Shown piece by piece: positions 27,315 through 35,472 of a stretch of DNA of 64,000 nt. The notes beneath the pieces are model-generated. The model was not told the origin of the DNA. It made no database searches and saw only the letters and a list, made by a program, of their open reading frames with translations. Both the position numbers and the translations under genes were made by a program. This DNA is from Spirillospora albida (GTDB lineage Bacteria > Actinomycetota > Actinomycetes > Streptosporangiales > Streptosporangiaceae), in assembly GCF_000718255.1 (NCBI RefSeq), contig NZ_JOFJ01000007.1:62001-126000 (forward strand), read 5' to 3'. How positions within the stretch are numbered: the first letter of the stretch is position 1; each line of letters opens with the position of its first letter.

Positions 27315-27350
27315 GAAGGCCCCCGCGGGTGTAGGAGCGCGGGGGCCTTC
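27315..27350. terminator. Strong 13-bp hairpin between the ABC operon and aceA
   Basis: GAAGGCCCCCGCG and CGCGGGGGCCTTC pair perfectly around a 10-base loop. No T-tract follows on either strand. It lies upstream of the ABC operon and about 120 bases beyond the aceA stop. It probably insulates the two same-strand units. Confidence 0.55.
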
Positions 27351-27394
27351 CGTGTCACCGGAGGGGGGCCGGCGGATCAAGGGGTCGTTCGCAC

Positions 27395-27456
27395 TCGGCC
27401 TTCGCGCGCCCGGGAACGGTCGTGGAGCGGTCCGCAGGGTGGGCGCGCGAGGCCGA
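27395..27456 (-). terminator. Probable aceA terminator hairpin
   Basis: TCGGCCTTCGCGCGCCC (27395-27411) pairs with GGGCGCGCGAGGCCGA (27441-27456) with one bulged base and a 29-base loop, 12 bases beyond the aceA stop on the gene's strand. Confidence 0.5.
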
Positions 27457-27468
27457 GGCCGAGGGGAC

Positions 27469-28752
27469 TCAGTGGAACTGGCCCTCTTCGGTCGAGCCCT
27501 TGAGGGCGGTGGTGGAGCTGTCCGGCGCGATCGCGGTGGACACCATGTCGAAGTAGCCGGTGCCGGCCTCGCGCTGGTGCTTGACCGCGGTGAAGCCGCG
27601 GTCGGCCGCCGCGAACTCGCGCTCCTGGAGGTTGACGTAGGCCGTCATGCCCTCGCGGGCGTAGCCGTGGGCCAGGTCGAACATCCCGTAGTTGAGGGCG
27701 TGGAAGCCCGCCAGGGTGATGAACTGGAACTTGAAGCCCATGTGGCCGAGCTCGCGCTGGAACTTCGCGATGGTCGCGTCGTCCAGGTGCTGCTTCCAGT
27801 TGAAGGACGGGGAGCAGTTGTAGGCCAGCATCTGGTCCGGGTACTCGGCCTTGACGGCCTCGGCGAACTTGCGGGCCAGCTCCAGGTCCGGGGTGCCGGT
27901 CTCCATCCAGATGAGGTCGGAGTACGGCGCGTAGGCCTTGGCGCGGGCGATGCAGGGCTCGATGCCGTTGCGGACCCGGTAGAAGCCCTCGGCGGTGCGC
28001 TCGCCGGTGATGAACTCGCGGTCGCGCTCGTCGACGTCCGTCGTGATCAGGGTCGCGGCCTCGGCGTCGGTCCGCGCGATGATCAGGGACGGGACGCCGG
28101 CGAGGTCCGCGGCGAGGCGGGCCGTGTTGAGCGTCTTGATGTGCTGCGAGGTCGGGATGAGGACCTTGCCGCCGAGGTGGCCGCACTTCTTCTCGGAGGC
28201 CAGCTGGTCCTCCCAGTGCACGCCCGCCGCACCGGCGGCGATCATGCCCTTCATCAGCTCGAAGGCGTTGAGGACGCCGCCGAAGCCGGCCTCGGCGTCC
28301 GCCACGATCGGGGCGAGGTAGTGCGTGTCGCCCGAGCCCTCGGCCCACTGGACCTCGTCGGCGCGCAGCAGGGCGTTGTTGATGCGGCGCACGACGGCCG
28401 GGACCGAGTTCGCCGGGTAGATGCTCTGGTCGGGGTAGGTCTGGCCCGCCAGGTTGGCGTCCGCGGCGACCTGCCAGCCGGACAGGTAGATGGCCTTGAG
28501 GCCGGCCTTCACCTGCTGGACCGCCTGCATGCCGGTGAGCGCGCCGAGCGAGTGGACGTAGTCCTCCTCGTGCAGCAGCTTCCACAGGCGCTCGGCGCCG
28601 AGGCGCGCGAGGGTGTGCTCCTCCTGGACCGAACCGCGCAGCCGGACGACGTCCTCGGCGGAGTAGGTCCGCTCGATGCCCTTCCAGCGCTCGTCGGTGT
28701 CCCACTGCCGCTGCAGCTCTTCCGCTGCGCCCTTGAGGCGACCTTCGCTCAT
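27469..28752 (-). CDS. aceA: Isocitrate lyase
   Basis: 427 residues, ATG at 28752. The catalytic signature KKCGHLGGK holds the active-site cysteine. VADAEAGFGG, WEDQ and the METGTPDLELA block are the Mg/substrate-binding segments. It splits isocitrate to glyoxylate and succinate, the first glyoxylate-shunt step, needed for growth on acetate and fatty acids. The length equals the short prokaryotic ICL1 form. It is divergent from a RamB-type regulator with a RamB-box-like site between, implying acetate-responsive control. No malate synthase gene is in the window. Confidence 0.95.
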   Translation of the reverse strand: MSEGRLKGAAEELQRQWDTDERWKGIERTYSAEDVVRLRGSVQEEHTLARLGAERLWKLLHEEDYVHSLGALTGMQAVQQVKAGLKAIYLSGWQVAADANLAGQTYPDQSIYPANSVPAVVRRINNALLRADEVQWAEGSGDTHYLAPIVADAEAGFGGVLNAFELMKGMIAAGAAGVHWEDQLASEKKCGHLGGKVLIPTSQHIKTLNTARLAADLAGVPSLIIARTDAEAATLITTDVDERDREFITGERTAEGFYRVRNGIEPCIARAKAYAPYSDLIWMETGTPDLELARKFAEAVKAEYPDQMLAYNCSPSFNWKQHLDDATIAKFQRELGHMGFKFQFITLAGFHALNYGMFDLAHGYAREGMTAYVNLQEREFAAADRGFTAVKHQREAGTGYFDMVSTAIAPDSSTTALKGSTEEGQFH

Positions 28753-28839
28753 GTCTCCAGCCCTTCTGTGCCGTCCCCTGGGTGCTTGACCACGACTATG
28801 CCCCCTCCGCAAGACCTAAATGAACTCGCGGGTAACAGA

Positions 28840-28852
28840 AGAACTTCGAAAA
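28840..28852. promoter_or_regulatory. RamB-box-like site in the aceA/ramB spacer
   Basis: AGAACTTCGAAAA agrees at 11 of 13 positions with the RamB consensus reported for Corynebacterium glutamicum (AGAACTTTGCAAA form). It lies 19 bases before the ramB start and 88 bases upstream of aceA. The consensus is quoted from memory. Confidence 0.5.
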
Positions 28853-28870
28853 TTCCGGTACCATCAAGGC

Positions 28871-30340
28871 GTGACGACCTTGCGGCCAGAAGAACCCCTC
28901 AACTTGACGAGTGACGTAGATCTCGTCACCTTCGGGCAGCGTCTGCGCCACCTGCGGCGCGCTCGCGGGATGACGCTGTCGGATCTCGGTGAGCGCGTCG
29001 GGCGCGCGCCGTCCCAGCTCAGCCTGCTGGAGAACGGCCGCCGCGAACCCAAGCTGTCGCTCCTGCAGTCCCTCGCCACCGCCCTCGAATGCCCGGTGGA
29101 AGAACTGCTGCGCCGCCAGCCGCCGTCCCGCCGCGCCCAGCTCGAGATCGCCCTGGAGGAGGCCCAGCGCGACCCCCTCTACCGGACGCTCGGCCTGTCG
29201 CACCTCAAGGTCGGCAAGCGGATGCCCAACGAGATCATCGAGCACATCCTCGCCCTGTACGGGGAGCTCAAACGCAGCCGGACGAAGCCGACCGCGAGCC
29301 CCGAGGAGGCCCGCAAGGCCAACGCCGAGCTGCGCCGCCAGATGCACGAGCGCGGCAACCACTTCGCCGACATCGAGCGGGTCGCCGCCCAGACCCTCGA
29401 CGCCGTCGGCTACCGGGGCGGCGCCGTGTCCCAGGGCATGCTGATGACCCTGGTCGGGCACTTCGGCTTCACGCTCCGCTACGTCCAGGACCTGCCCCGG
29501 TCCGTCCGGTCGATCACCGACCTGCGGAACCGGCGGATCTACCTGGAGCGCGAGCAGCTCGGCATGCACACGCCCCGCACGATCCTGCTGCAGACCCTCG
29601 GCCACATCGCGCTGGACCACGACCAGCCCCGCGACTTCGCCGACTTCCTCCGCCAGCGCGTCGAGGCCAACTACTTCGGCGCCGCGATCCTCATGCCGGA
29701 GGTCAGCGTCGTGCCGTTCCTGCGGGACGCGAAGGCGGCGCGGGAGCTGTCGGTCGAGGACCTCGCGGACGTGTTCTCCGTCTCCTACGAGATGGCGGCG
29801 CACCGGTTCACCAACATGGCGACCCACCACCTCGACCTGCAGCTGCACTTCACCAAGAACGACGAGAACGGCACCATCTACAAGGCGTACGCCAACGACG
29901 GCCTGGCGTTCCCGCAGGACGAGGACGGCGCCATCGAGGGCCAGCGGATGTGCCGCGAGTGGGCCGGGCGGCACGTGTTCACCGCCGAGGACCGCTTCTC
30001 CGTCTACTACCAGTACACCGACACCCCCAAGGGAACGTACTGGTGCCTGTCGCACATCGACCCGAGCCACGAGCGCGACTTCGCGATCACCCTCGGCGTC
30101 CGGTTCGAGGACTCCCGCTGGTTCCGCGGCCGGGAGACGACCCGCCGCGTCAAGTCGGCCTGCCCGGACGGCGACTGCTGCCAGCGGCCCCCGAAGGAGC
30201 TGTCGGACCGCTGGGAGGGCATGGTCTGGCCGTCGGCGCGGGCGCACTCCCACGTCCTGTCCGTCCTGCCGCCGGGCGCCTTCCCGGGCGTGGACGAGGC
30301 GGACGTCTACACCTTCCTGGACAAGCACGCCGCGGAGTGA
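28871..30340 (+). CDS. ramB: RamB-like XRE/IrrE-type regulator of acetate metabolism
   Basis: 489 residues. The N-terminal XRE HTH is FGQRLRHLRRARGMTLSDLG followed by RAPSQLSLLENGRREP. An IrrE_N-like region has LLQTLGHIALDH, and VEANYFGAAILMPE is also typical. A C-terminal DUF2083-type domain ends the protein and includes cysteines around CPDGDCCQRPP. This is the RamB architecture, which represses aceA and other acetate genes in corynebacteria and mycobacteria and also sits beside icl in mycobacteria. The GTG at 28871 has no Shine-Dalgarno site; TACCAT at 28859-28864 ends six bases before it, so a leaderless mRNA is likely. Confidence 0.88.
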   Translation: MTTLRPEEPLNLTSDVDLVTFGQRLRHLRRARGMTLSDLGERVGRAPSQLSLLENGRREPKLSLLQSLATALECPVEELLRRQPPSRRAQLEIALEEAQRDPLYRTLGLSHLKVGKRMPNEIIEHILALYGELKRSRTKPTASPEEARKANAELRRQMHERGNHFADIERVAAQTLDAVGYRGGAVSQGMLMTLVGHFGFTLRYVQDLPRSVRSITDLRNRRIYLEREQLGMHTPRTILLQTLGHIALDHDQPRDFADFLRQRVEANYFGAAILMPEVSVVPFLRDAKAARELSVEDLADVFSVSYEMAAHRFTNMATHHLDLQLHFTKNDENGTIYKAYANDGLAFPQDEDGAIEGQRMCREWAGRHVFTAEDRFSVYYQYTDTPKGTYWCLSHIDPSHERDFAITLGVRFEDSRWFRGRETTRRVKSACPDGDCCQRPPKELSDRWEGMVWPSARAHSHVLSVLPPGAFPGVDEADVYTFLDKHAAE

Positions 30341-30360
30341 CGGGCGTGTTGTCGGCCCGT
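30340..30360 (+). terminator. Weak hairpin after ramB
   Basis: ACGGGC and GCCCGT pair around a 9-base loop immediately at the ramB stop, followed by TAACTTCC. Six base pairs only, so a terminator role is tentative. Confidence 0.3.
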
Positions 30361-30463
30361 TAACTTCCTGGGTCGCATGCCCGTTCTCCCTCCCCCGGGT
30401 GAATGATCAGGGTTCGTCCGGTGTTCCCTGATGGTGAGACCCCTATTTCGGGAGGGAGAGCGC

Positions 30464-31456
30464 GTGCTGCCCGAGGTCGCCACGTGGTTCCGCCGCCGCA
30501 CGAGCGCGGCGGCGGACTGGCCGCCGGAGCGGCTCCTCGACGCCAAGCTCGCCGGCGGGGACGGCACCGCCGTCAGCGTCGTGCTGCCCGCCCGCGACGA
30601 GGAGGCGACGGTCGGCGCGATCGTGTCGGCCGTCCGCGCCGACCTCATGGAGCGCTGCCCCCTGGTCGACGAGATCGTCGTGATCGATTCGCGGTCGCGG
30701 GATCGGACCGCCGACGTCGCCGCCGCGGCAGGGGCGACCGTCGTCGCTCAGGACGACGTCCTGCCCGGCCTGGGCCGGATGTCCGGCAAGGGCGAGGCGC
30801 TGTGGAAGTCGCTCGCCGCCACGTCCGGCGACCTGATCGTCTTCGTGGACGCCGACCTGCGCGAGTTCACCTCCGCCTACGTGACGGGCCTGCTCGGCCC
30901 GCTGCTGGCCGACCCGTCCGTCGGCTACGTCAAGGGCTGCTACGACCGCCCGCTCCTCACCGGGGACCGCCCCGCCGAGGGCGGCGGCGGCCGGGTCACC
31001 GAGCTGGTCGCCCGCCCGCTGCTCAACCTGCACTGGCCGCGGCTCGCCGGGATCGTCCAGCCGCTCGGCGGCGAGTACGCCGGCCGCCGCGCGCTGCTGG
31101 AGCGGCTCCCCTTCGTCACCGGCTACGGCGTCGAGCTCGGCCTCCTCCTGGACGTCCTGCACGACGCGGGCCTGGACGCGATCGCGCAGGTCGACCTCGG
31201 CCGCCGCGTCCACGCGCACCAGTCGACCGAGGCGCTCGGCGCGATGTCGGGCCAGATCATGCTGACGGCCTGGTCGCGGCTGGAGCGGCACGGCCGCATG
31301 GTCCCGCTCGGCGCGCCCGCGACCGCCCTCACCCAGTTCCGCCGCGCCGGCTCCGGCCACACCGCCCGGACGGGCGACATCGCGGTGGGGGAGCGCCCGC
31401 CGATGATCGAGGTCCCCTCCTACGCCGCGGCCAGGGCCCCGTCCGGCCGCCGATGA
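30464..31456 (+). CDS. gpgS: Glucosyl-3-phosphoglycerate synthase (GT81)
   Basis: 330 residues from the GTG at 30464, which has GGAGGG seven bases upstream; the ATG at 30431 lies before that site. SVVLPARDEEATVGAIVSAV opens the GT-A fold. IDSRSRDRTADVA is the UDP-sugar loop. FVDADLREFTS is the DXD-like metal site. The enzyme transfers glucose from a nucleotide sugar to 3-phosphoglycerate, the first step to glucosylglycerate and, in mycobacteria, methylglucose lipopolysaccharides that help regulate fatty-acid synthesis. The phosphatase partner is not in the window. Confidence 0.92.
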   Translation: MLPEVATWFRRRTSAAADWPPERLLDAKLAGGDGTAVSVVLPARDEEATVGAIVSAVRADLMERCPLVDEIVVIDSRSRDRTADVAAAAGATVVAQDDVLPGLGRMSGKGEALWKSLAATSGDLIVFVDADLREFTSAYVTGLLGPLLADPSVGYVKGCYDRPLLTGDRPAEGGGGRVTELVARPLLNLHWPRLAGIVQPLGGEYAGRRALLERLPFVTGYGVELGLLLDVLHDAGLDAIAQVDLGRRVHAHQSTEALGAMSGQIMLTAWSRLERHGRMVPLGAPATALTQFRRAGSGHTARTGDIAVGERPPMIEVPSYAAARAPSGRR

Positions 31457-31482
31457 GCGCCCGCTGTGACTCCGGCCACGGT

Positions 31483-31522
31483 GTTACCACCGGTAACGGC
31501 GATCGGTGCTACCGTGGGTAAC
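31483..31522. promoter_or_regulatory. Two tandem operator-like dyads upstream of an acyl-CoA dehydrogenase
   Basis: GTTACC-ACC-GGTAAC at 31483-31497 is a perfect 6-3-6 dyad. GCTACC-GTG-GGTAAC at 31508-31522 is a second copy with one mismatch, 25 bases away centre to centre. They end 27 bases before the start at 31550. A related sequence precedes the TetR gene at 34244. Confidence 0.6.
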
Positions 31523-31549
31523 AGGCGATTATTGGAGAAGGGGTCAACA

Positions 31550-32779
31550 ATGACGAGCGCCGAGACGCCGCCGTTCTCGCTGGAGCTCAGCGACGACGTC
31601 CGCGAAATCCAGGAGTGGGTCCGCGAGTTCGCCCGGGACGTGATCCGGCCCGCCGCGGAGGAGTGGGACGAGCGCGAGGAGACGCCCTGGCCGATCATCC
31701 AGGAGGCGTCCAAGATCGGTCTGTACTCCCTGGACTTCTTCGCCGGCCAGTCGTTCGAGCCGACCGGGCTCGGCATCCCCGTCTCCTTCGAGGAGCTGTT
31801 CTGGGGCGACGCCGGCATCGCGCTGTCGATCGTCGGCACCGGCCTCGCGGCGGCGTCCGTCGCCGCCGTCGGCACGCCCGAGCAGACCGCCGAGTGGGTC
31901 CCGCAGATGTTCGGCACCCCCGACGACGTCAAGCTCGGCGCCTTCTGCGCCTCCGAGCCGGACGCCGGCAGCGACGTGGGCTCCATCCGCACCCGCGCGG
32001 TGTTCGACGAGGCCAAGGACGAGTGGGTGCTGAACGGCACCAAGACCTGGGCCACCAACGGCGGCATCGCCGACGTCCACATCGTGGTCGCGTCCGTGTA
32101 CCCCGAACTCGGCACCCGCGGCCAGGCGAGCTTCATCATCCCGCCGCGCACCCCCGGCCTGCGGCAGGGCCAGAAGTTCAAGAAGCACGGCATCCGCGCC
32201 TCCCACACCGCCGAGGTGATCCTCGAGGACGTCCGGATCCCGAGCCACCTGATCGTCGGCGGCAAGGAGAAGTTCGACGAGCGCATCGCCCGCACCCGCG
32301 AGGGCAAGAGCGCCAAGGGCCAGGCCGCCCTCAAGACCTTCGAGACCACCCGCCCGTCCGTCGGCGCGATGGCCCTCGGCGTCGGCCGCGCCGCCTACGA
32401 CTACGCCCTGCAGTACGCCCAGGAGCGCGAGCAGTTCGGCAAGAAGATCGGCGACTTCCAGGCGATCGCGTTCAAGCTCGCCGACATGAAGTGCCAGCTG
32501 GACGCCGCCCGCCTCATGGTGTGGCGGGCCGCCTGGATGGCCCGCGCCGGCAAGGACTTCGACAACGCCGAGGGCTCCATGGCCAAGCTCGTCGCGTCCG
32601 AGATGTCGGTCCGCGTCACCGAGGAGGCCATCCAGATCCTCGGCGGCAACGGCTACACCCGCGAGTACCCGGTCGAGCGCATGCACCGCGACTCCAAGAT
32701 CTTCACGATCTTCGAGGGCACGTCGGAGATCCAGCGCCTGGTCATCGGCCGCACCATCACGGGCCTTGCCGTCCGCTGA
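31550..32779 (+). CDS. Acyl-CoA dehydrogenase
   Basis: 409 residues, ATG at 31550 behind GGAGAAGGGG. CASEPDAGSDVGS and KTWATNGGIAD are the FAD-binding signature. The C-terminal block ILGGNGYTREYPVERMHRD then FTIFEGTSEIQRLVIGR contains the canonical EGTSEIQ with the catalytic glutamate. It performs FAD-dependent alpha,beta-dehydrogenation of an acyl-CoA. A 16-bp hairpin follows the stop, so it is monocistronic. Two GTTACC/GGTAAC dyads in the promoter indicate tight repression, possibly by the TetR protein encoded at 34244. Confidence 0.92.
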   Translation: MTSAETPPFSLELSDDVREIQEWVREFARDVIRPAAEEWDEREETPWPIIQEASKIGLYSLDFFAGQSFEPTGLGIPVSFEELFWGDAGIALSIVGTGLAAASVAAVGTPEQTAEWVPQMFGTPDDVKLGAFCASEPDAGSDVGSIRTRAVFDEAKDEWVLNGTKTWATNGGIADVHIVVASVYPELGTRGQASFIIPPRTPGLRQGQKFKKHGIRASHTAEVILEDVRIPSHLIVGGKEKFDERIARTREGKSAKGQAALKTFETTRPSVGAMALGVGRAAYDYALQYAQEREQFGKKIGDFQAIAFKLADMKCQLDAARLMVWRAAWMARAGKDFDNAEGSMAKLVASEMSVRVTEEAIQILGGNGYTREYPVERMHRDSKIFTIFEGTSEIQRLVIGRTITGLAVR

Positions 32780-32789
32780 GACGGCCGCT

Positions 32790-32826
32790 CGAAGAGGCTT
32801 CCCGCCGCCCGCGGGGAGCCTCTTCG
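32790..32826 (+). terminator. Strong hairpin terminator after the acyl-CoA dehydrogenase
   Basis: CGAAGAGGCTTCCCGC pairs with GCGGGGAGCCTCTTCG (one G-T) around a CGCCC loop, 10 bases after the stop at 32779. No T-tract. Confidence 0.65.
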
Positions 32827-33001
32827 CGTGCAGGGCGTCCCTGAGCCGCCGCGCCGTCCGGGCAGAACCGAGCCCGCCGATCCCCGGCGGGGAACGGGCA
32901 TTTCGCCCGGCGGATATGACCGTTTGAGGTCAGCGGGCGGGCTTGCGGGTGGAACAAGATCGCGTCACCGTGTGGGCAGCCGATCCGGAGAGGCCCCCCG
33001 C

Positions 33002-34171
33002 ATGCGCTTTCCCTCGCGTTTCCGCAGACCTGCCGCCTTCGCGCTTCTCACGACCCTGGTGACCGCTTCGGGCGTCGCCGTGGCGGCGCCCGCCAGCGCG
33101 GCGCCGCCGGCGGGGACGATCCAGTCGACCACCGACCTCGGCCCCCTCGCCTGGGACTCCCGCATCATCGGCCGGGACGCCGGGTTCTCGGTGAAGTGGG
33201 GGAGCGGCTCCATCTGGGTGTTCGGGGACACCGCGATGACGGTCGCCGGCTCCGACGGCGACAACTGGGCCGACAACACCTCGGCCACGACGACGGACCT
33301 CAGCGCCGCGAACGGGATCTCGCTGCTTCCGCCCGCCGGACGGGAGACCACCGACGGCGCCGGGGTGCCCACCGAGTACCTCCCGCTCTCGCAGTGGGAG
33401 AGCTACTTCAACCACGCCAACGATCCCGTCCGCTGCTCTCCGCCGGGCCAGGGGGACTGCGGCAAGCAGTACTTCCTGTGGCCGGCGCAGCCGGTCGCCG
33501 ACCCGGCCCGCAACCGGGTGATCTACCCGTTCACGTCCGGGATCCGGGGCGGGTCGGTCACCGACCCGTTCGGCCAGTACTGGGGCACCGGGTTCGCGGT
33601 CTGGAACGCGTCCACCGGCGCGATGACCCGCCCGGAGACCGGTCCGGTGCCGGGCGGCGCCTCATGGGACAAGTGGGTGATGTTCCACGGCCAGGAGACC
33701 TCCTACACCCCCGTGACGACGGTGGGCTCCACCGTCTACAGCGTCGGCTGCGCGCAGGACTGGGTCGTCTACCACTGCTCGCTCGCCCGGGTGGGACTGG
33801 CCGACATCCTCAACCGGAGCGCCTGGCGCTTCTACGCGGGCGGCGGCACATGGTCCGCCACCGCCTCCGACGCGGTGACGATCTTCGACGGCGGCAGCTC
33901 GAACAGCATGTTCTACAACCCGTACCTCGGCAAGTACGTGGCGGTGTACGGCTTCGACCGGGTCTCCTACCGGACGGCCGACCAGCCCTGGGGGCCGTGG
34001 TCGGACGAGGCGAAGCTGTTCGACACGGTGCCCGCACCGCAGGGCAAGTACAACTACTTCGGCCTCGCCCACCCCGAGTACGGCAACGGCAGGACCCTGT
34101 ACCTCACGTACTCGCACCCCACGTCCGACTGGGGCGGCGAGGTCCGCGTGCAGCGCGTGGTCTTCAACTGA
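33002..34171 (+). CDS. Secreted DUF4185 protein (beta-propeller-like)
   Basis: 389 residues, ATG at 33002 with GGAGAGG upstream. A Sec signal peptide spans residues 1-34 (RFRRP...VAVAAPASA, cut before APPAG). The mature part shows the DUF4185 pattern. SIWVFGDTAM comes first, then NHANDPVRC, FLWPAQPVADPARNRVIYPF, SVGCAQDWVVYHCSLARVGL and GLAHPEYGNGRTLYLTYSHP. Such proteins resemble glycoside-hydrolase five-bladed propellers and may bind or cleave extracellular polysaccharide, but no catalytic pair can be assigned. Two cysteine pairs could form disulfides. Confidence 0.82.
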   Translation: MRFPSRFRRPAAFALLTTLVTASGVAVAAPASAAPPAGTIQSTTDLGPLAWDSRIIGRDAGFSVKWGSGSIWVFGDTAMTVAGSDGDNWADNTSATTTDLSAANGISLLPPAGRETTDGAGVPTEYLPLSQWESYFNHANDPVRCSPPGQGDCGKQYFLWPAQPVADPARNRVIYPFTSGIRGGSVTDPFGQYWGTGFAVWNASTGAMTRPETGPVPGGASWDKWVMFHGQETSYTPVTTVGSTVYSVGCAQDWVVYHCSLARVGLADILNRSAWRFYAGGGTWSATASDAVTIFDGGSSNSMFYNPYLGKYVAVYGFDRVSYRTADQPWGPWSDEAKLFDTVPAPQGKYNYFGLAHPEYGNGRTLYLTYSHPTSDWGGEVRVQRVVFN

Positions 34172-34201
34172 GGCGGGCGCCCCGCCGGAGGATCGCAGGC
34201 C

Positions 34202-34229
34202 GGGGGTGTTGTCACCGGGTAACACCCCC
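34202..34229. promoter_or_regulatory. Inverted repeat just upstream of the TetR gene
   Basis: GGGGGTGTT and AACACCCCC are perfect 9-base arms around GTCACCGGGT. The inner sequence GTGTTGTCACCGGGTAAC resembles GTGTTACCACCGGTAAC before the acyl-CoA dehydrogenase at 31550. It ends 14 bases before the TetR ATG, consistent with autoregulation. Confidence 0.55.
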
Positions 34230-34243
34230 GGTAAGTTCTTTCC

Positions 34244-34897
34244 ATGTCCGATCAGTCCGCCCGCGGAGCGCGGCCACGGCGCGACCCCGGCAGGCGGCGC
34301 GCGCTGCTCGAGGCGGCGGACCGGGTCATCCAGCGGGAGGGGCCGGAGGCCTCGATGGCGGCGATCGCCGCCGAGGCGGGGATCAGCAAGCCGATCCTCT
34401 ACCGGCACTTCGGCGATAAGAGCGGGCTGTACCAGGCGCTGGCCGAGCGGCACACCCGCAAGCTGATCGAGGGCATCCAGGCGGAGTTCTCCCGCAACGG
34501 CGCCGTCCTGGCCCGCACGCGATCCACCATCGACCGGTACCTGTCGACGATCTCGGCGAACCTCGACCTCTACCGGTTCCTCATGCACCGGGCGAGCGCC
34601 GAGGACGCCGCCACGCACAGTGCGATGAGCACGATGATCCGCGGTGTGAGCCGGGAACTGGCCGAGGTGATGATCGCCGAGGGGCAGATGGCGGACCGCA
34701 CCCGCGCGTACGTGTGGGGCCACGCGGTCGTCGGCATGGTGCAGACTGCGGGAGACTGGTGGCTCGACCACGCCGGCGAGGTGCCGAGGGAGGCCGTGGT
34801 CGACGGCCTGGCCGACCTCATCCTCGGCGGGCTGCCGGCCGCCGCGGCGGACGCCCGCGTCCTCCAGCCGGTCCACGAAGAACGAACTCCGAGGTGA
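34244..34897 (+). CDS. TetR/AcrR-family regulator
   Basis: 217 residues. The N-terminal HTH is RRALLEAADRVIQREG then MAAIAAEAGISKPILYRHFG, ending in DKSGLYQALAERH, a standard TetR DNA-binding domain. The ligand pocket half is alpha-helical with ANLDLYRFLMHRASAED and a TetR_C-type AYVWGHAVVGMVQTAGDWWLD. That WWL motif recurs in regulators of fatty-acid genes. It is likely autoregulated through the dyad at 34202-34229. It may also control the acyl-CoA dehydrogenase at 31550. The cupin gene starts three bases after its stop. Confidence 0.88.
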   Translation: MSDQSARGARPRRDPGRRRALLEAADRVIQREGPEASMAAIAAEAGISKPILYRHFGDKSGLYQALAERHTRKLIEGIQAEFSRNGAVLARTRSTIDRYLSTISANLDLYRFLMHRASAEDAATHSAMSTMIRGVSRELAEVMIAEGQMADRTRAYVWGHAVVGMVQTAGDWWLDHAGEVPREAVVDGLADLILGGLPAAAADARVLQPVHEERTPR

Positions 34898-34900
34898 CTG

Positions 34901-35266
34901 TTGCAGACCGACCTGCGTCCCGAACCCGCCGTCGAGACCGAGCGGCGGCCCTGGGGGAGCTTCGAGCGCTTCACGCTGAACGAGCCCTCCACCGTGAAGA
35001 TCATTCACGTGGAGCCGGGGCAGCGCCTCAGCCTGCAGCGGCACCGCGACCGCGACGAGCTGTGGGTGGCGCTCGACCCCGGCGCCGTGTTCGAGGTGGC
35101 CGGCGAGCGGATCCTGCCCGAGGTGGGGGACCGCGTCCTCATCCGGGCCGGTGAGACCCACCGGCTGAGCTCCGACGGGCCCGCCGTGCGGGTCATGGAG
35201 ATCGCCTTCGGGAACTTCGACGAGGACGACATCGAGCGCCTGGAGGACTCCTACGGGCGGGCCTGA
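34901..35266 (+). CDS. Cupin, mannose-6-phosphate isomerase type II C-terminal-like
   Basis: 121 residues from a TTG at 34901, three bases after the TetR stop; GAGG lies about six bases upstream. RRPWGSFERFTL, then VEPGQRLSLQRHRDRDELWV, is the cupin core of the type II phosphomannose isomerase/GDP-mannose pyrophosphorylase C-terminal domain. GDRVLIRAGETHRL is the second cupin motif, and the tail FDEDDIERLEDSYGRA is also typical. As a stand-alone domain it may isomerise sugar phosphates or act as a binding protein. A 13-bp hairpin terminator follows. Confidence 0.85.
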   Translation: MQTDLRPEPAVETERRPWGSFERFTLNEPSTVKIIHVEPGQRLSLQRHRDRDELWVALDPGAVFEVAGERILPEVGDRVLIRAGETHRLSSDGPAVRVMEIAFGNFDEDDIERLEDSYGRA

Positions 35267-35284
35267 CCGGCCCCCCGCGCGGCG

Positions 35285-35314
35285 GCGCGCCCCGGAGTGG
35301 CCTCCGGGGCGCGC
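35285..35314 (+). terminator. 13-bp hairpin terminator separating the cupin gene from the trp leader
   Basis: GCGCGCCCCGGAG and CTCCGGGGCGCGC pair perfectly around TGGC, 18 bases after the cupin stop. It isolates the trp promoter that begins just downstream. Confidence 0.65.
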
Positions 35315-35333
35315 GAGCCGGTAGGCTCGGCAC

Positions 35334-35369
35334 ATGCGAACCGAGAGCCGCCGGTGGTGGCGCCGCTGA
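35334..35369 (+). CDS. trpL: trp leader peptide MRTESRRWWRRR
   Basis: An 11-codon-plus-start open frame ATG CGA ACC ... TGG TGG CGC CGC TGA encodes 12 residues with two adjacent tryptophans, 103 bases ahead of trpE. TAGGCT at 35322-35327 is a plausible -10, six bases before the ATG, so the leader mRNA may begin at the AUG itself. The peptide overlaps the first arm of an attenuator. Ribosome stalling at the Trp codons would free the downstream segment for antitermination, as known for trp leaders of Streptomyces and Corynebacterium. Confidence 0.8.
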   Translation: MRTESRRWWRR

Positions 35370-35428
35370 GGCGGCGTCGGTTCGTGCACGTTCGACATCC
35401 AGCGACCGCCCTCACCCGGCGGTCGTTT
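35361..35428 (+). promoter_or_regulatory. Transcription attenuator of trpE
   Basis: Three mutually exclusive pairings exist. 1:2 is CGCCGC (35361-35366) with GCGGCG (35371-35376). 2:3 is GGCGG..TCG (35370-35379) with CGACCGCC (35403-35410), with a two-base bulge. 3:4 is CGACCGCC with GGCGGTCG (35418-35425), 8 bp around CTCACCC, followed by TTT (terminator). Stalling in trpL favours 2:3 and read-through. Confidence 0.75.
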
Positions 35429-35472
35429 CGCGTCCCGGCCGGGCGGGGGCCCGAAAACGAGGGGCCACCGCG

